Source: JAEZRQ01 sp049294415 (GTDB taxonomy: Bacteria; Patescibacteriota; Patescibacteriia; Patescibacteriales; UBA12465). Taken from it: a stretch of DNA of 15,664 bases. Position numbers and translations under genes: made by a program. The stretch lies in NCBI GenBank assembly GCA_049294415.1, contig JBAQCS010000054.1, forward strand, positions 1-15,664, given 5' to 3'. This document shows, one piece after another, positions 5,285-11,759 of this stretch. The notes beneath the pieces are model-generated. The model was not told the origin of the DNA and did not search any database. It saw nothing but the letters and a program-made list of their open reading frames with translations. Each line of letters begins with the position of its first letter. The first letter of the stretch is position 1.

Positions 5285-6430
5285 ATGAGTAATAGAAAAA
5301 GAGGCGGTCGGTGGTGGGTTGATTTTAGCTATAATGGCCTGAGATACCGCTTTCCTAGTCCTGAGAACAGTTTAGCCGGATGCAAAGCTCACGAAGCTCT
5401 AGCACGCCAAAAACTGGCTAATGGGGAGAATATATCGATTATGGGTAATGCTATAGATCATACATGCTCCTTTAAAGAATTTTCAGAGAAGTGGTTTGAA
5501 CTTTACGTCAAAACTAATAACAAACCATCAGAGATAAAAAGGAAGCGATATACTCTTAGCTCTCATCTAGTTCCCTATTTTGGTAAATATCAATTAACTG
5601 ATATTAGAAGCTTAAGCATTGAAGAATATAAAACCTACAAGCTTAAGAAATGTTATAATCCTAAAAGCATTAACAATCACTTAAGCGTATTAGCTAAATG
5701 CTTAAGAACAGCTTTGGATTGGGAAATTACCAAAACAGTGCCTAGAATTAAAATGCTAAAATCTCAACCTAATAAATTCGATCATCTCACGCAAGAAGAA
5801 TCCGAACAATTATTAAGCACGGCTACGGGAAAATGGCATGATATGATTCTAACTGCACTTTATACCGGTGTAAGAATCGGCGAGTTATTAGCTCTATCTT
5901 GGGAAGACGTAAATTTAAAAGATAAAGTTCTAACTGTAAAAAATTCTTTCTCAGCTGGTATATTGAGTAGCACTAAAAGTAATCGTATTAGATATATTCC
6001 CTTAGTGGACGAGCTATGCGAGTTATTAGAATCATTACAACAAGATACGGGTTTCATCTTCATTGATCCTGAAAATAATAATTACCCTAGTCCGGAAGCT
6101 TGTCGTCGTAATCTTGGTTGGATTTGTGAAAAGGCTAATTTAAGACATATTGGCTGGCATACGTTAAGGCATACTTTTGCTTCTCGCTTAGCCGCTAATA
6201 GTATTAACATCATAGCGATTAAAGATCTCATGGGCCATTCAGAAATCCGAACAACTATGCGTTACGTTCACTTAGCTCCTCACCTTTTAAGAGACGCTAT
6301 TATGACACTTCAAAAATCTCCCCGTCACAAAAACGTCACAACCCCTAATTTTGAAGAGAATTTTGAGGCAAATTTACTCACAAAAAACATCAATTTTTTC
6401 GCTATAGATACAAAAAAAACGAGCTATTAA
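5285..6430 (+). CDS. int: Tyrosine recombinase (integrase)
   Basis: From the ATG at 5285 the protein has 381 residues; an upstream GTG at 5246 overlaps the xis gene and is less likely. An N-terminal AP2-like/SAM-like arm and core-binding region (FSEKWFELYV, about 67-76) precedes the catalytic domain. All catalytic residues are present: R197 in YTGVRIGELL, K231 in TKSNRIRYIP, H292 and R295 in WHTLRHTF, H318 in LMGHSEI, and nucleophile Y327 in TMRYVHL. It is a normal full-length phage-type integrase directly beside tRNA-Ser, where it would recombine the 21-bp site. Its 3' end doubles as DNA sites: the arm repeat at 6324-6341 is inside the coding region and the stop lies in the loop of the hairpin that ends tRNA transcription. 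Confidence 0.95.
   Translation: MSNRKRGGRWWVDFSYNGLRYRFPSPENSLAGCKAHEALARQKLANGENISIMGNAIDHTCSFKEFSEKWFELYVKTNNKPSEIKRKRYTLSSHLVPYFGKYQLTDIRSLSIEEYKTYKLKKCYNPKSINNHLSVLAKCLRTALDWEITKTVPRIKMLKSQPNKFDHLTQEESEQLLSTATGKWHDMILTALYTGVRIGELLALSWEDVNLKDKVLTVKNSFSAGILSSTKSNRIRYIPLVDELCELLESLQQDTGFIFIDPENNNYPSPEACRRNLGWICEKANLRHIGWHTLRHTFASRLAANSINIIAIKDLMGHSEIRTTMRYVHLAPHLLRDAIMTLQKSPRHKNVTTPNFEENFEANLLTKNINFFAIDTKKTSY
6324..6341. promoter_or_regulatory. Probable integrase/excisionase arm site, right end
   Basis: GTCACAAAAACGTCACAA is an exact 18-base copy of 897-914, in the same orientation, with GTCACA repeated at an 11-base interval. It lies 107 bases from the right att repeat and inside the last codons of int. 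The left copy lies 133 bases from its att repeat. Confidence 0.6.
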
Positions 6431-6437
6431 CTCGTTT
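6412..6437 (-). terminator. Element-borne terminator for tRNA-Ser
   Basis: AAACGAG (6417-6423) pairs with CTCGTTT (6431-6437) around a 7-base loop. On the minus strand the stem is followed by a run of eight U, so it ends transcription 10 bases after the tRNA. The integrase TAA (6428-6430) sits in the loop. On the plus strand the T tract is weak. Confidence 0.7.
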
Positions 6438-6444
6438 CTCTAAA

Positions 6445-6536
<92 letters not shown>

Positions 6537-6547
6537 TGGTCGAATAT

Positions 6548-6576
6548 AGATTAGCATAAGATTATCAGCTAATCAA
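6548..6576 (-). promoter_or_regulatory. Promoter of tRNA-Ser
   Basis: TTGATT (minus strand, 6571-6576), a 17-base spacer and TAATCT (6548-6553), with the predicted start a few bases before the tRNA. A 7-bp inverted repeat, GATTAGC (6549-6555) and GCTAATC (6568-6574), spans both boxes. Confidence 0.55.
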
Positions 6577-6595
6577 CCTTTTATTTCCACATAAG

Positions 6596-6646
6596 AAAAA
6601 ACCTCGTCTTCAAGGTTCTTTCCTTGAAAACGAGGATGTTTTTTAA
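6596..6646 (-). terminator. Terminator of the 169-aa gene
   Basis: A long hairpin, CCTCGT (6602-6607) and TCAAGG (6610-6615) with CCTTGA (6622-6627) and ACGAGG (6630-6635), and a T run on the minus strand just past it. It overlaps the end of the gene at 6643 and separates it from tRNA-Ser. Confidence 0.85.
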
Positions 6647-7152
6647 TCTAATTTCTTTGGTTCGCTCATCTCAACAACAAACAGACGGTTTTTATCTATC
6701 AGGAAATCACGGAAATCCATCACAGCATGAGCCGCTTTTTTAGTACCGTGTACTGTTAAGACAAATTCAACGCCACGATCAATCATTTCGTCGCGAAGAG
6801 CTGTAAACCTAAATTTTTCATCAGGAAAATCGGGAATGATTGGCAACAATGCCATTGTTTCATGTACGCCAGCCAAATTAAGACCTTCTTCACCAATGAC
6901 ACTGCGAGCCACACGATGATCAATGTGCTTTCCCGCAAAAACCAACCCCAAATTTACTAACCATTTACCAGTTCTTTTTTCTTTCACCTTAGCTTTTAAA
7001 ATATCATCACTGACATTCTTAATGTAGCGCGGCGGAGCAACGGGTAATAGTGGCTGATCATAATCAATAACAATTTCTTTTTCAAAAACTATTTCCAATT
7101 TACTTTTTCTTGGTGCAATAGCTTTCATTTCCTCTCTAACTTGTACCTCCAT
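6643..7152 (-). CDS. Hypothetical protein, 169 aa
   Basis: A soluble protein I do not recognise. The first 45 residues are charged and proline-rich (REEMKAIAPRKSKLEIVFEK, then LLPVAPPRY), probably extended. Residues about 62-160 look like a compact alpha/beta domain: GKWLVNLGLVFAGKHIDHRV, the acidic RFTALRDEMIDRGVEFVLTV, AAHAVMDFRDFLIDK and the end strand RLFVVEMSEP. No membrane segment or cysteine motif is present. It is well expressed by appearance: Shine-Dalgarno GGAGG 6 bases before the ATG, a good promoter at 7208-7236 and a strong terminator, forming a one-gene unit. No function is suggested by its neighbours, tRNA-Ser and lexA. Confidence 0.8.
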   Translation of the reverse strand: MEVQVREEMKAIAPRKSKLEIVFEKEIVIDYDQPLLPVAPPRYIKNVSDDILKAKVKEKRTGKWLVNLGLVFAGKHIDHRVARSVIGEEGLNLAGVHETMALLPIIPDFPDEKFRFTALRDEMIDRGVEFVLTVHGTKKAAHAVMDFRDFLIDKNRLFVVEMSEPKKLD

Positions 7153-7207
7153 TTTGTGCCTCCAATTTTTATTTTTTGATTTATTATTGTTAATTTACTC
7201 TTTATCA

Positions 7208-7236
7208 AGAATACTCTTTTATAGTAAATATGTCAA
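7208..7236 (-). promoter_or_regulatory. Promoter of the 169-aa gene
   Basis: Perfect -35 TTGACA (7231-7236), 17-base spacer and -10 TATTCT (7208-7213) on the minus strand, about 50 bases before the Shine-Dalgarno sequence. Confidence 0.75.
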
Positions 7237-7371
7237 TGGTAAAAATTAATATTTTATAACAAAAATATTTTAAGACTAATAATTTTGTAAAAATGACTAT
7301 TTCTTTAATACGGTTTTTATTCAATATTTATAGGTATTTTAGATAATATTTCATCTTATTTACGAGGGGGC

Positions 7372-7400
7372 TTGCGCATTCGGTTTTGTTTCGGTATAAT
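7372..7400 (+). promoter_or_regulatory. lexA promoter
   Basis: TTGCGC (7372-7377), 17-base spacer and a perfect TATAAT (7395-7400), with the ATG 25 bases after the -10. The segment just downstream contains TAATAGTAATAAACATTA, a possible imperfect operator for autorepression. I see no classical Firmicutes or E. coli LexA box. Confidence 0.75.
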
Positions 7401-7424
7401 GTAATAGTAATAAACATTAACAAT

Positions 7425-8042
7425 ATGCCAACCCTAACAAAAAAGCAGAAAGAAGTCTTGGACTATGTTTCTGGCTACATCGAGGAAAATGGTTATGCCC
7501 CTTCTCTACCAGAGATTCGCGACCACTTCCAGGTTTCAGCCGTTTCCACGGTCCACGAACACTTGAAGACTCTAATTGCTAAAGGCGTTCTAAAAAGAAC
7601 TAAAAGCGTCTCTAGAAGTTTAGAGGTAGTGGGAAAAAGAATGGCTGATATGATGTCAGTACCACTAGTGGGAATTATTACAGCCGGTAAACCAATCGAA
7701 GCAATTGAAATACCAGACGAGGTAGTAGAAATTGCTAAAGACAGGCGTTTCCAGGATGGTGAGCTTTACGCTCTAAAAGTCCACGGAAATTCGATGATTG
7801 GTGATGGTATTTTTGATGGCGATTACGCTATCATCAAAAAACAAAATTATGCTGACAATGGCGATACGGTAGTGGCGGTCATTGATGACAATGAAGCAAC
7901 TTTGAAGAGATTCTATCGGGAGAAGGATCAAATAAGGTTGCAACCCGCTAACCCAACATTCTCACCTATTTTCCGCAAGGAAGTAGAGGTCAGAGGAATC
8001 GTCGTCAAAATAATCAGGGAGTTCCACCGGAGCTCAATCTAA
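7425..8042 (+). CDS. lexA: LexA repressor
   Basis: From the ATG at 7425 (an in-frame TTG at 7386 lies inside the promoter and is rejected) the protein has 205 residues, the normal LexA length. The N-terminal winged helix (LTKKQKEVLDYVSGYIEENG, then PSLPEIRDHFQVSAVSTVHE) binds DNA. The C-terminal S24 peptidase domain carries the self-cleavage bond A87-G88 in GIITAGKP and the catalytic pair S123 (HGNSMIGDGI) and K161 (ATLKRF). RecA-ssDNA triggers cleavage and induces the SOS regulon. It is a single-gene unit with its own promoter and terminator. Confidence 0.97.
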   Translation: MPTLTKKQKEVLDYVSGYIEENGYAPSLPEIRDHFQVSAVSTVHEHLKTLIAKGVLKRTKSVSRSLEVVGKRMADMMSVPLVGIITAGKPIEAIEIPDEVVEIAKDRRFQDGELYALKVHGNSMIGDGIFDGDYAIIKKQNYADNGDTVVAVIDDNEATLKRFYREKDQIRLQPANPTFSPIFRKEVEVRGIVVKIIREFHRSSI

Positions 8043-8056
8043 AACCTAGTCAAAAA

Positions 8057-8084
8057 AAATAACCCTAAGGGGTTATTTTTTGTT
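8057..8084. terminator. Bidirectional terminator between lexA and the PAS gene
   Basis: AAATAACCC (8057-8065), loop TAAG, GGGTTATTT (8070-8078), with A run before and T run after, so it works for both converging genes. The PAS gene stop codon lies within the stem. Confidence 0.88.
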
Positions 8085-8555
8085 ATCCAAATCTTTTATT
8101 TCATTTTTAAGTTCCACCATTTTAAGTTCTCTATCAACCATTAATCTATTCATTTTTTCCAAGTTATCATTTCGCTCTTGTAATTCTAACTCTATTTTTC
8201 TACGATCAGTAATATCAAAGAAGATTGTAGCAAAACCATCTTCACCCCACGGTGAAACGGAAATATAAAAATATTTTTGAAGCGGAGCAAAAAATACATC
8301 AAATTGAGCTGGTTTACCGCCCTTTAAATTAGAATACTCTTTTAAATAAGGGGCTTCACTAACACCATAAACATCCGTAGCTAATTTACCAGCTATTTCT
8401 GTTTTCTTCATTTTAAGAATATTTTCAAAAGCTAAATTAACATCTTCAATTACATAATTGATGATTTCATTTTTATCATTACGCACATAACGATGCAAAG
8501 CTACCCCTTCATTCATGCTATTAAAAAGAACCGTGAATTTATTAGCATCTTCCAT
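8073..8555 (-). CDS. PAS domain protein with C-terminal coiled coil
   Basis: A 160-aa soluble protein. Residues about 5-117 form one PAS domain: start helix KFTVLFNSMNEGVALHRYV, central helices FENILKMKKTEIAG, and end strands YFYISVSPWGEDGFATIFF capped by the conserved DITDRR. Residues 118-157 are a charged coiled coil that includes NRLMVDRELKMVELKNEI, a linker typical of PAS-containing histidine kinases. No kinase, GGDEF or DNA-binding domain follows, so it ends where an output domain would begin. It may sense a small ligand or redox state and act by protein contact. It is divergent from the peroxide-regulator gene, with promoters almost touching. Confidence 0.85.
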   Translation of the reverse strand: MEDANKFTVLFNSMNEGVALHRYVRNDKNEIINYVIEDVNLAFENILKMKKTEIAGKLATDVYGVSEAPYLKEYSNLKGGKPAQFDVFFAPLQKYFYISVSPWGEDGFATIFFDITDRRKIELELQERNDNLEKMNRLMVDRELKMVELKNEIKDLDNKK

Positions 8556-8593
8556 ATAGTTATTAATTAGTTAGTTATTACAAATCTCCTTAT

Positions 8594-8622
8594 ATTTTAC
8601 CCTAGATACGCGATAAAGACAA
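8594..8622 (-). promoter_or_regulatory. Promoter of the PAS gene
   Basis: TTGTCT (8617-8622), 17-base spacer and TAAAAT (8594-8599) on the minus strand. Its -35 is only 4 bases from the divergent -35 of the PerR-like gene (8627). An AAGGAGA at 8585-8591 is at the expected transcription start, too early to serve as ribosome binding site. Confidence 0.6.
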
Positions 8623-8626
8623 AGGC

Positions 8627-8655
8627 TTGACATCTTTTTGTTTATACTATATAAT
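8627..8655 (+). promoter_or_regulatory. Consensus promoter of the PerR-like gene
   Basis: Perfect TTGACA (8627-8632), 17-base spacer and perfect TATAAT (8650-8655). Such a strong promoter is normally held down by a repressor, and two operator-like boxes follow directly. Confidence 0.88.
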
Positions 8656-8687
8656 TGATAATAGTTATCAATTGATATTAATTATCA
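8656..8687 (+). promoter_or_regulatory. Tandem Fur/PerR-type operators
   Basis: TGATAATAGTTATCA (8656-8670) and TGATATTAATTATCA (8673-8687) each match the Fur-family consensus TGATAATNATTATCA at all but one specified position. They begin right after the -10 box and cover the transcription start and the leader up to 12 bases before the ATG, so binding would block transcription. Autoregulation by the encoded Fur-family protein is the natural inference. Confidence 0.85.
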
Positions 8688-8698
8688 TATATAATCTC

Positions 8699-9112
8699 AT
8701 GACAATCAGCCAACAAGATATTAATAAGCGTTTAGATTATTTTCGGCAAACAGTTAAAAGTAAGGGATTACCTCTTACCCCTCAAAAGCTAGAAATCTTC
8801 CGTATCATTGCTTCCTCTTGTTCTCATCCTCAGGCTCCAGAAATTTACGAACAAGTTAAAAAAAATTTTGAAAATATTTCTCTAGCTACTGTCTATAAAA
8901 ATTTAATTCAATTCCAAGATTTAGGTTTAGTAACCGAAATCACCTTACCTAGTGCTCCAAGTCGCTATGATGCCAAGTTAGACACTCACAGCCACGCCGT
9001 TGATACGGCAACTGGCCAAGTCTATGACTTAGAGATTAACAGTAAGTGGAATTTACCTAAAAAAATAATGGGCAAAAAAGTTAAGAAGACGGTTGTTATC
9101 TATTATTTATAA
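8699..9112 (+). CDS. perR: PerR-like Fur-family peroxide regulator lacking the zinc site
   Basis: A 137-aa protein from ATG 8699 (the upstream in-frame start overlaps the promoter). It has the winged helix (LTPQKLEIFRIIASSCSHPQ, then SLATVYKNLIQFQDLGLV) and the regulatory metal site. H43, D91, H97, H99 and D110 have exactly the spacing of the five B. subtilis PerR ligands H37, D85, H91, H93 and D104; aspartate at the last place is the PerR rather than Fur state. The structural CxxC zinc site is gone: positions expected to be Cys are D102 and T105, and the C-terminus ends IYYL without the second CxxC. The gene is followed after 10 bases by a peroxiredoxin, supporting a peroxide role. Confidence 0.85.
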   Translation: MTISQQDINKRLDYFRQTVKSKGLPLTPQKLEIFRIIASSCSHPQAPEIYEQVKKNFENISLATVYKNLIQFQDLGLVTEITLPSAPSRYDAKLDTHSHAVDTATGQVYDLEINSKWNLPKKIMGKKVKKTVVIYYL

Positions 9113-9122
9113 ATATTACAAT

Positions 9123-9647
9123 ATGTTGAATATTAATTCCCAAGCACCTGATTTTTCAAAATTAAAATCATATCATCAAGGTGAATTTAAAGACCTCAGC
9201 CTGTCAGATTATTCTGGCAAATGGCTAGTGCTCTTCTTTTATCCTCGCGATTTTACTTTCGTCTGCCCGACGGAACTGCGCGGATTCGCTAAACATGAAA
9301 CTGAATTTAAAAATTTAAATTGTGAAATTATTGCTGCTTCAACTGATTCAGAATGGTCACACAAAAATTGGTTTGAGAGTGATTTACCGGAGGTAAAATA
9401 TCCAGTCTTAGCTGACACAACCCAAGCTTTAGCTAAAGCTTACGGAGTTCTTAATGAAACAAATGGTTCAGCTGATAGAGGTTTATTTATTATTAGTCCG
9501 GAAGGTCTTATTAAATATATTGTCGTGTCCAGCGGCTCGGTCGGAAGATCAGTCACTGAAACCATACGTGTTCTTCAAGCTTTGCAAAGTGGCGATTTAT
9601 GCCCATTGGAATGGCAGGAAGGAGATAAAACTTTAGGCCATGCTTAA
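9123..9647 (+). CDS. ahpC: 2-Cys peroxiredoxin (AhpC/Prx type)
   Basis: A 174-aa protein from ATG 9123 with the peroxiredoxin fold. The peroxidatic cysteine is C48 in FTFVCPTEL, and the resolving cysteine C160 lies in DLCPLEW, as in typical 2-Cys enzymes. They reduce hydrogen peroxide and organic peroxides in the cytoplasm using thioredoxin or AhpF; no ahpF is in the window, so thioredoxin is the likely donor. It is somewhat shorter than E. coli AhpC (187 aa) and has a short tail after C160. It is cotranscribed with the PerR-like gene under the same tandem operators, so it should be induced by peroxide. Confidence 0.95.
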   Translation: MLNINSQAPDFSKLKSYHQGEFKDLSLSDYSGKWLVLFFYPRDFTFVCPTELRGFAKHETEFKNLNCEIIAASTDSEWSHKNWFESDLPEVKYPVLADTTQALAKAYGVLNETNGSADRGLFIISPEGLIKYIVVSSGSVGRSVTETIRVLQALQSGDLCPLEWQEGDKTLGHA

Positions 9648-9663
9648 ATTATAAAAATAGAAG

Positions 9664-9692
9664 AAGCCTCTTAATACTATAAGAGGCTTTTT
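9664..9692 (+). terminator. Terminator after the peroxiredoxin gene
   Basis: Perfect 10-bp stem AAGCCTCTTA (9664-9673) and TAAGAGGCTT (9680-9689), 6-base loop, then a T run. Confidence 0.92.
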
Positions 9693-9695
9693 TGT

Positions 9696-9726
9696 TTGAA
9701 AAATTAATCTGTGTTAAGCTTATATT
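9696..9726 (+). promoter_or_regulatory. Possible promoter of the membrane-protein pair
   Basis: TTGAAA (9696-9701) and TATATT (9721-9726) with a long 19-base spacer, directly upstream of the ATG at 9740. The leader would be under 10 bases. Confidence 0.4.
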
Positions 9727-9739
9727 ATAAAATAAATAT

Positions 9740-10246
9740 ATGACTTACGATTTACATCCAATTTTTGTCCATTTTCCAATCGCCTTCTTCTTGTTGTATT
9801 CGTTATTACGTCTAGTGCCTTGGTCTAAAAAATTACCAACCGTAGAATGGCAGATTCCCAGGATGGTTATCTTAACTTGTGGTTTGCTTGGCGCCTGGAT
9901 AGCTAATGTTACAGGTGAGGTAGCCAAAGATTTAAATAGGCCAAATTATCAATTAGTGGAAATGCATGAAACCTTTGCTGGCCTTTCGGTTAATATTTAT
10001 TTTATATTATTAATTGCTGAACTGATTATTTTTATTAAACCTGAATGGTTAGAAACCAATTATCTAAAAACCATTAAGCCACTTTTTTTATTTTTAAAAA
10101 AAATAACTGGTAAATGGCTATTTATTTTGTTATCTATTGTTGGGGCACTAGCTATTGCTATGACTGGTTTACTAGGAGGTGTCATGGTTTACGGTGTTAA
10201 AGCTGACCCCCTAGCTGCTCCGATTTTAAAACTACTAGGACTTTAA
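9740..10246 (+). CDS. DUF2231-type membrane protein
   Basis: A 168-aa protein with four membrane segments (about 9-27, 42-58, 80-99, 126-149). The start DLHPIFVHFPIAFFLLY is the hallmark of the DUF2231 family (conserved HP and HFPIA), and the conserved G-E (about 59-60) and MHETFAG (75-81) appear in the expected places. The conserved histidines H6, H11 and H76 near the membrane suggest heme or metal binding, but the family role is not established. It shares a transcript with the next membrane protein, whose ATG is 1 base after this stop. Position after the peroxide genes fits a redox role, by inference only. Confidence 0.85.
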   Translation: MTYDLHPIFVHFPIAFFLLYSLLRLVPWSKKLPTVEWQIPRMVILTCGLLGAWIANVTGEVAKDLNRPNYQLVEMHETFAGLSVNIYFILLIAELIIFIKPEWLETNYLKTIKPLFLFLKKITGKWLFILLSIVGALAIAMTGLLGGVMVYGVKADPLAAPILKLLGL

Positions 10247-10247
10247 T

Positions 10248-10655
10248 ATGAAAAAAGATTTTCTAAAAAATGATTTTAAGTTTTGGAGAAAACTAATTAA
10301 TGTCTGGTCTATCGTTTTCTTTGTTGCTATTATCACCGATTTTTTAAAAGGCAATGCCTATGAAGAAGTGTTAAATGCTATGGCCACTATTTATATTAGT
10401 GTGCTAGCCATTTATGTAAGTAATAAAGAGTTTGAGCGCTGGTATGATAAACACGAGGAAAATCATCCTGGAGAAATTTTTGTAATTATTTGGTCAGCTT
10501 TAATTTTTATTTTATTTCTACTAGACTTCTTGAGTGGCGTCACTTACAAATTACCGAACTCTGTTGTTTCCGCCTACATTGCTGTTTTAACTATTTTAGT
10601 TATCACACACAAATCAAAGACGTTATATAAATTAAAAAGGGGGCGACGTAAATAA
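10248..10655 (+). CDS. Hypothetical 4-TM membrane protein
   Basis: A 135-aa protein with four membrane segments (about 17-32, 43-58, 76-94, 104-119). It has a two-fold internal look: each half is a pair of helices, the first ending DFLKGNAYEE and the second DFLSGVTYKL, so it may be an ancient duplication. A charged segment (NKEFERWYDKHEENHPGE, 59-76) lies between halves, and the C-terminus is strongly basic (KLKRGRRK). The ATG overlaps the DUF2231 stop region, with translational coupling likely. I do not recognise a named family. Confidence 0.75.
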   Translation: MKKDFLKNDFKFWRKLINVWSIVFFVAIITDFLKGNAYEEVLNAMATIYISVLAIYVSNKEFERWYDKHEENHPGEIFVIIWSALIFILFLLDFLSGVTYKLPNSVVSAYIAVLTILVITHKSKTLYKLKRGRRK

Positions 10656-10670
10656 TCAAATTACCAATTA

Positions 10671-10700
10671 AAAAACTATCCTGATGTGGATAGTTTTTTT
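10671..10700. terminator. Bidirectional terminator
   Basis: Perfect 11-bp stem AAAAACTATCC (10671-10681) and GGATAGTTTTT (10688-10698) with loop TGATGT and T run. It serves the membrane-protein pair and, from the other side, the converging Nudix gene. Confidence 0.9.
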
Positions 10701-10703
10701 ATT

Positions 10704-11096
10704 TTATAGACCAAAGTGTTTTAAAGTAGGCTTAATATTAGGAGCTAAATCTTCTTTATCCAGGTCGCTAATCTTTATCCATTTCCACTCTCTAATATCT
10801 TCTCCTGGCAGAATCTCCCCAAAATAACGAGCTAAAAAATGAACTAAAATAACGCTGACTACTACCCCATCTTTTTCTTTCTCAGTATAAAAGAAATAAG
10901 GAGCTTCATCTAATATTTCTATATCAATCCCCATTTCTTCTTTTACTTCTCTTTGCGCTGTTATTTTTAAATTAACATCATCTTCCTCGACTCGTCCGCC
11001 ACAAAATTTCCAGAAATTATCTTCTCCGTGTTTATTAAGTAAAACCTTACCATCCTCCACAATAACCGGACCAGAAGCAATTATAATTTTAGACAT
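10704..11096 (-). CDS. Nudix hydrolase
   Basis: A 130-aa single-domain Nudix protein. The Nudix box runs from G33-G34 to I57: GGRVEEDDVNLKITAQ followed by REVKEEMGI (49-57), with the metal-binding glutamates E50, E53 and E54 intact. One extra residue lies between the box glycine and REVKEE compared with the standard spacing, and the usual GE is D39-D40. The fold start IASGPVIVEDGKVLL and the closing WKWIKISDL are standard. Such enzymes hydrolyse nucleoside diphosphate derivatives, for example oxidised dGTP or sugar nucleotides; the substrate cannot be read from sequence. It is 11 bases after the flavodoxin gene, probably one transcript. Confidence 0.92.
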   Translation of the reverse strand: MSKIIIASGPVIVEDGKVLLNKHGEDNFWKFCGGRVEEDDVNLKITAQREVKEEMGIDIEILDEAPYFFYTEKEKDGVVVSVILVHFLARYFGEILPGEDIREWKWIKISDLDKEDLAPNIKPTLKHFGL

Positions 11097-11107
11097 ACAA
11101 AATAATA

Positions 11108-11578
11108 TTATCTTAGAGACTGCACAAAGGCGGCCAATTTTTCACGATAGCTAGTCTCACTCTTTAATTCAACAGTATTAAAACCAGCCGAAGCTTTCAT
11201 CTTTTTACCAATAACCTCTTCAAAAGAAGAAATAATTTTAGCCACATCGGTATTACCTGAAGTCACAAAAAGTGCCATCTCCTTAAAATTCCCCTTTCCC
11301 TTATCCAGATAGGTTCTAACGGCTGGAACCATATCCCAACCCCAAACCGGAGAACCAAGAATCACTAAATCATAATCAGCAGGATTATGAACTGGATTAG
11401 AAATTTCTGTCAGTCTTTTTTTCATACCATCACGACCAGCAATAAGCCAACCCCAAATACCACTACGATTTTTCTGATCAATTATCTCTTCTGAGTCAGC
11501 ACCAAGTTGAGTGGCTAAATCTTTAGCAACACGGGCAGTGTTACCAGTTCTAGAATAATAAGCGATTAATGTTTTCAT
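11108..11578 (-). CDS. Flavodoxin-like protein
   Basis: A 156-aa flavodoxin fold. The N-terminal FMN-phosphate loop is YSRTGNTARV (residues 8-17). The isoalloxazine loops are recognisable as SPVWGWDMVPAVRTYL (about 76-91, with tryptophans near the flavin) and VTSGNTD (about 105-111). The GRDG segment near residue 48-51 is typical of the small YSxTGNT flavodoxin-like group, which carries electrons or acts with ferredoxin-type partners. No signal peptide, so it is cytoplasmic. It is the first gene of a two-gene unit with the Nudix hydrolase and divergent from the kinase-VWA-PurA cluster. Confidence 0.92.
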   Translation of the reverse strand: MKTLIAYYSRTGNTARVAKDLATQLGADSEEIIDQKNRSGIWGWLIAGRDGMKKRLTEISNPVHNPADYDLVILGSPVWGWDMVPAVRTYLDKGKGNFKEMALFVTSGNTDVAKIISSFEEVIGKKMKASAGFNTVELKSETSYREKLAAFVQSLR

Positions 11579-11621
11579 ATATTTTGATAAAGTTATTTCT
11601 AAGTGTATTATTAGTAATTTA

Positions 11622-11627
11622 ATTATA
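11622..11627 (-). promoter_or_regulatory. -10 box of the flavodoxin-Nudix unit
   Basis: A perfect TATAAT on the minus strand, about 45 bases before the flavodoxin ATG. The -35 at the right distance is poor (TTTTAG), so this promoter may need an activator. Confidence 0.4.
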
Positions 11628-11636
11628 ACATGGCAA

Positions 11637-11675
11637 CCGTTATCCTAAAAATAACGGGGGAGATAGGCCTCCCCC
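11637..11675. repeat. Two overlapping hairpins in a divergent promoter region
   Basis: CCGTTAT (11637-11643) pairs with ATAACGG (11651-11657), and directly overlapping it GGGGGAG (11656-11662) pairs with CTCCCCC (11669-11675). The two share the G tract at 11656-11657, so they exclude each other. They lie between the start regions of two divergent units, have no T run and therefore do not look like terminators. An operator or cruciform-type regulatory site is possible. Confidence 0.5.
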
Positions 11676-11683
11676 TCAAGCTA

Positions 11684-11712
11684 TTGACACAAAGGCTATT
11701 TTTTGATAAAAA
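11684..11712 (+). promoter_or_regulatory. Promoter of the kinase-VWA-PurA cluster
   Basis: Perfect TTGACA (11684-11689), 17-base spacer and TAAAAA (11707-11712). A near-perfect Shine-Dalgarno AAAGGAGG (11745-11752) lies 7 bases before the first ATG. Confidence 0.6.
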
Positions 11713-11759
11713 GATATGATATTTGAACATTAAAAACTAAAAATAAAGGAGGAAATATT

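Noticed and set aside
8585..8591. AAGGAGA as Shine-Dalgarno of the PAS gene
   Set aside because: It is about 30 bases from the ATG and coincides with the predicted transcription start.
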